Positions 63,775-64,000 of a DNA stretch of 64,000 nt are shown one piece after another. The notes under the pieces are model-generated. The model did not search any database. It saw only the letters and a list, made by a program, of their open reading frames with translations, and was not told the DNA's origin. Position 1 is the first letter of the stretch; each line of letters begins with the position of its first letter. Source of the DNA: Flectonema sp. DT1601 (lineage: Eukaryota; Euglenozoa; Diplonemea; Diplonemida; Diplonemidae); NCBI GenBank assembly GCA_964019425.1, contig OZ025820.1, forward strand, positions 558,001 to 622,000, read 5' to 3'. The position numbers were made by a program, and so were the translations under genes.

Positions 63775-64000
63775 ATGAATTTGCTGGCCAACCTCCAAAG
63801 TCTTGGAATCGTTTCAAGAGTATGCAGCGAACTTGATAACCATTTTGGCAAAGATGAAGAAAACCGAATATTAGCTGATTTCATCATAGAAAAAGCCAAG
63901 GAGTGTAAGAATTTTACGGGTCTGAAGAACATTGTATTAGAAGGAGATGATGAGTTCCCAGTTGATCTACTTGAGAGGTTGTACGACATGATATCATTGA
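63775..64000 (+). CDS. DHX8: Prp22/DHX8-type spliceosomal DEAH helicase, N-terminus (3' partial)
   Basis: 75 codons before the window ends. The sequence LQSLGIVSRVCSELDNHFGK followed by ILADFIIEKAKE, NIVLEGDDEFPVDLLERLYDMI matches the helical N-terminal domain of DHX8/Prp22, the helicase that releases spliced mRNA from the spliceosome. The S1 and helicase domains would lie beyond the window. Start is the first ATG, 9 nt after a tatctcag acceptor and inside an A run. Confidence 0.85.
   Translation, partial: MNLLANLQSLGIVSRVCSELDNHFGKDEENRILADFIIEKAKECKNFTGLKNIVLEGDDEFPVDLLERLYDMISL

Noticed and set aside
1-64000. tRNA, rRNA, CRISPR arrays and virus-derived elements
   Set aside because: No T-loop/anticodon layout, no rRNA cores, no regularly spaced repeats apart from the minisatellite, and no capsid, envelope, integrase or reverse-transcriptase signatures.

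Overview
This is a compact nuclear segment from a unicellular eukaryote, very probably a flagellated protist. It encodes a centrin-type EF-hand protein, an IP3-receptor-type calcium channel, a Dispatched-like RND transporter, a UAF1/WDR48 protein, an EF-hand/WD40 protein of WDR49/64 type, and the start of a Prp22/DHX8 spliceosomal helicase. TAA, TAG and TGA all act as stops. Coding DNA has moderate GC. Intergenic DNA is AT-rich and full of homopolymer A and T runs of up to about 35 bases. I cannot fix the lineage. Strictly one-strand gene order plus a CAG acceptor just before almost every start codon would fit a spliced-leader, polycistronic lineage such as Euglenozoa, but no spliced-leader gene is visible here and 5'-UTR cis-introns are not excluded.

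Layout. 1-3.9 kb: 3' part of a Dispatched/Patched-like transporter with a cysteine-rich repeat insert. 4.1-13.5 kb: five tandem, nearly identical copies of a secreted glycoside-hydrolase-like gene with duplicated flanks. 14.8-28.6 kb: a zinc-ribbon protein, a Q-rich coiled-coil protein, an EF-hand/WD40 protein, and a three-exon protein joining an ADP-ribosyltransferase-like domain to ankyrin repeats. 29-36.7 kb: a membrane-anchored HIT/GalT-like enzyme, a small unknown protein, WDR48 in four exons, and a secreted LicD-like protein. 38.4-43.5 kb: an F-box-like protein, centrin and a small coiled-coil protein. 43.8-52.7 kb: a 2,983-residue IP3 receptor in one exon. 53.6-64 kb: a MAP2K-like kinase with a C-terminal WW domain, a long gene-poor stretch, a four-TM protein, a PDZ four-TM protein and the DHX8 start.

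All 22 recognisable genes lie on the + strand. Nine internal introns can be placed by reading frame and homology. They are 62-75 nt long, begin GTRTG or GTTTG and mostly end in an A-rich ..ACAG. The acceptors before start codons more often have a pyrimidine-rich context, such as cctccag or ccccttcag.

The least explained material lies between genes: strong perfect hairpins (stems of 6-11 bp), several short dispersed repeat families, two stretches around 40.3 and 40.7 kb that look like structured RNA, and an insertion of about 280 bp before the third hydrolase copy that shares sequence with 37.8 kb. No virus-derived element, CRISPR array, tRNA or rRNA gene was found.
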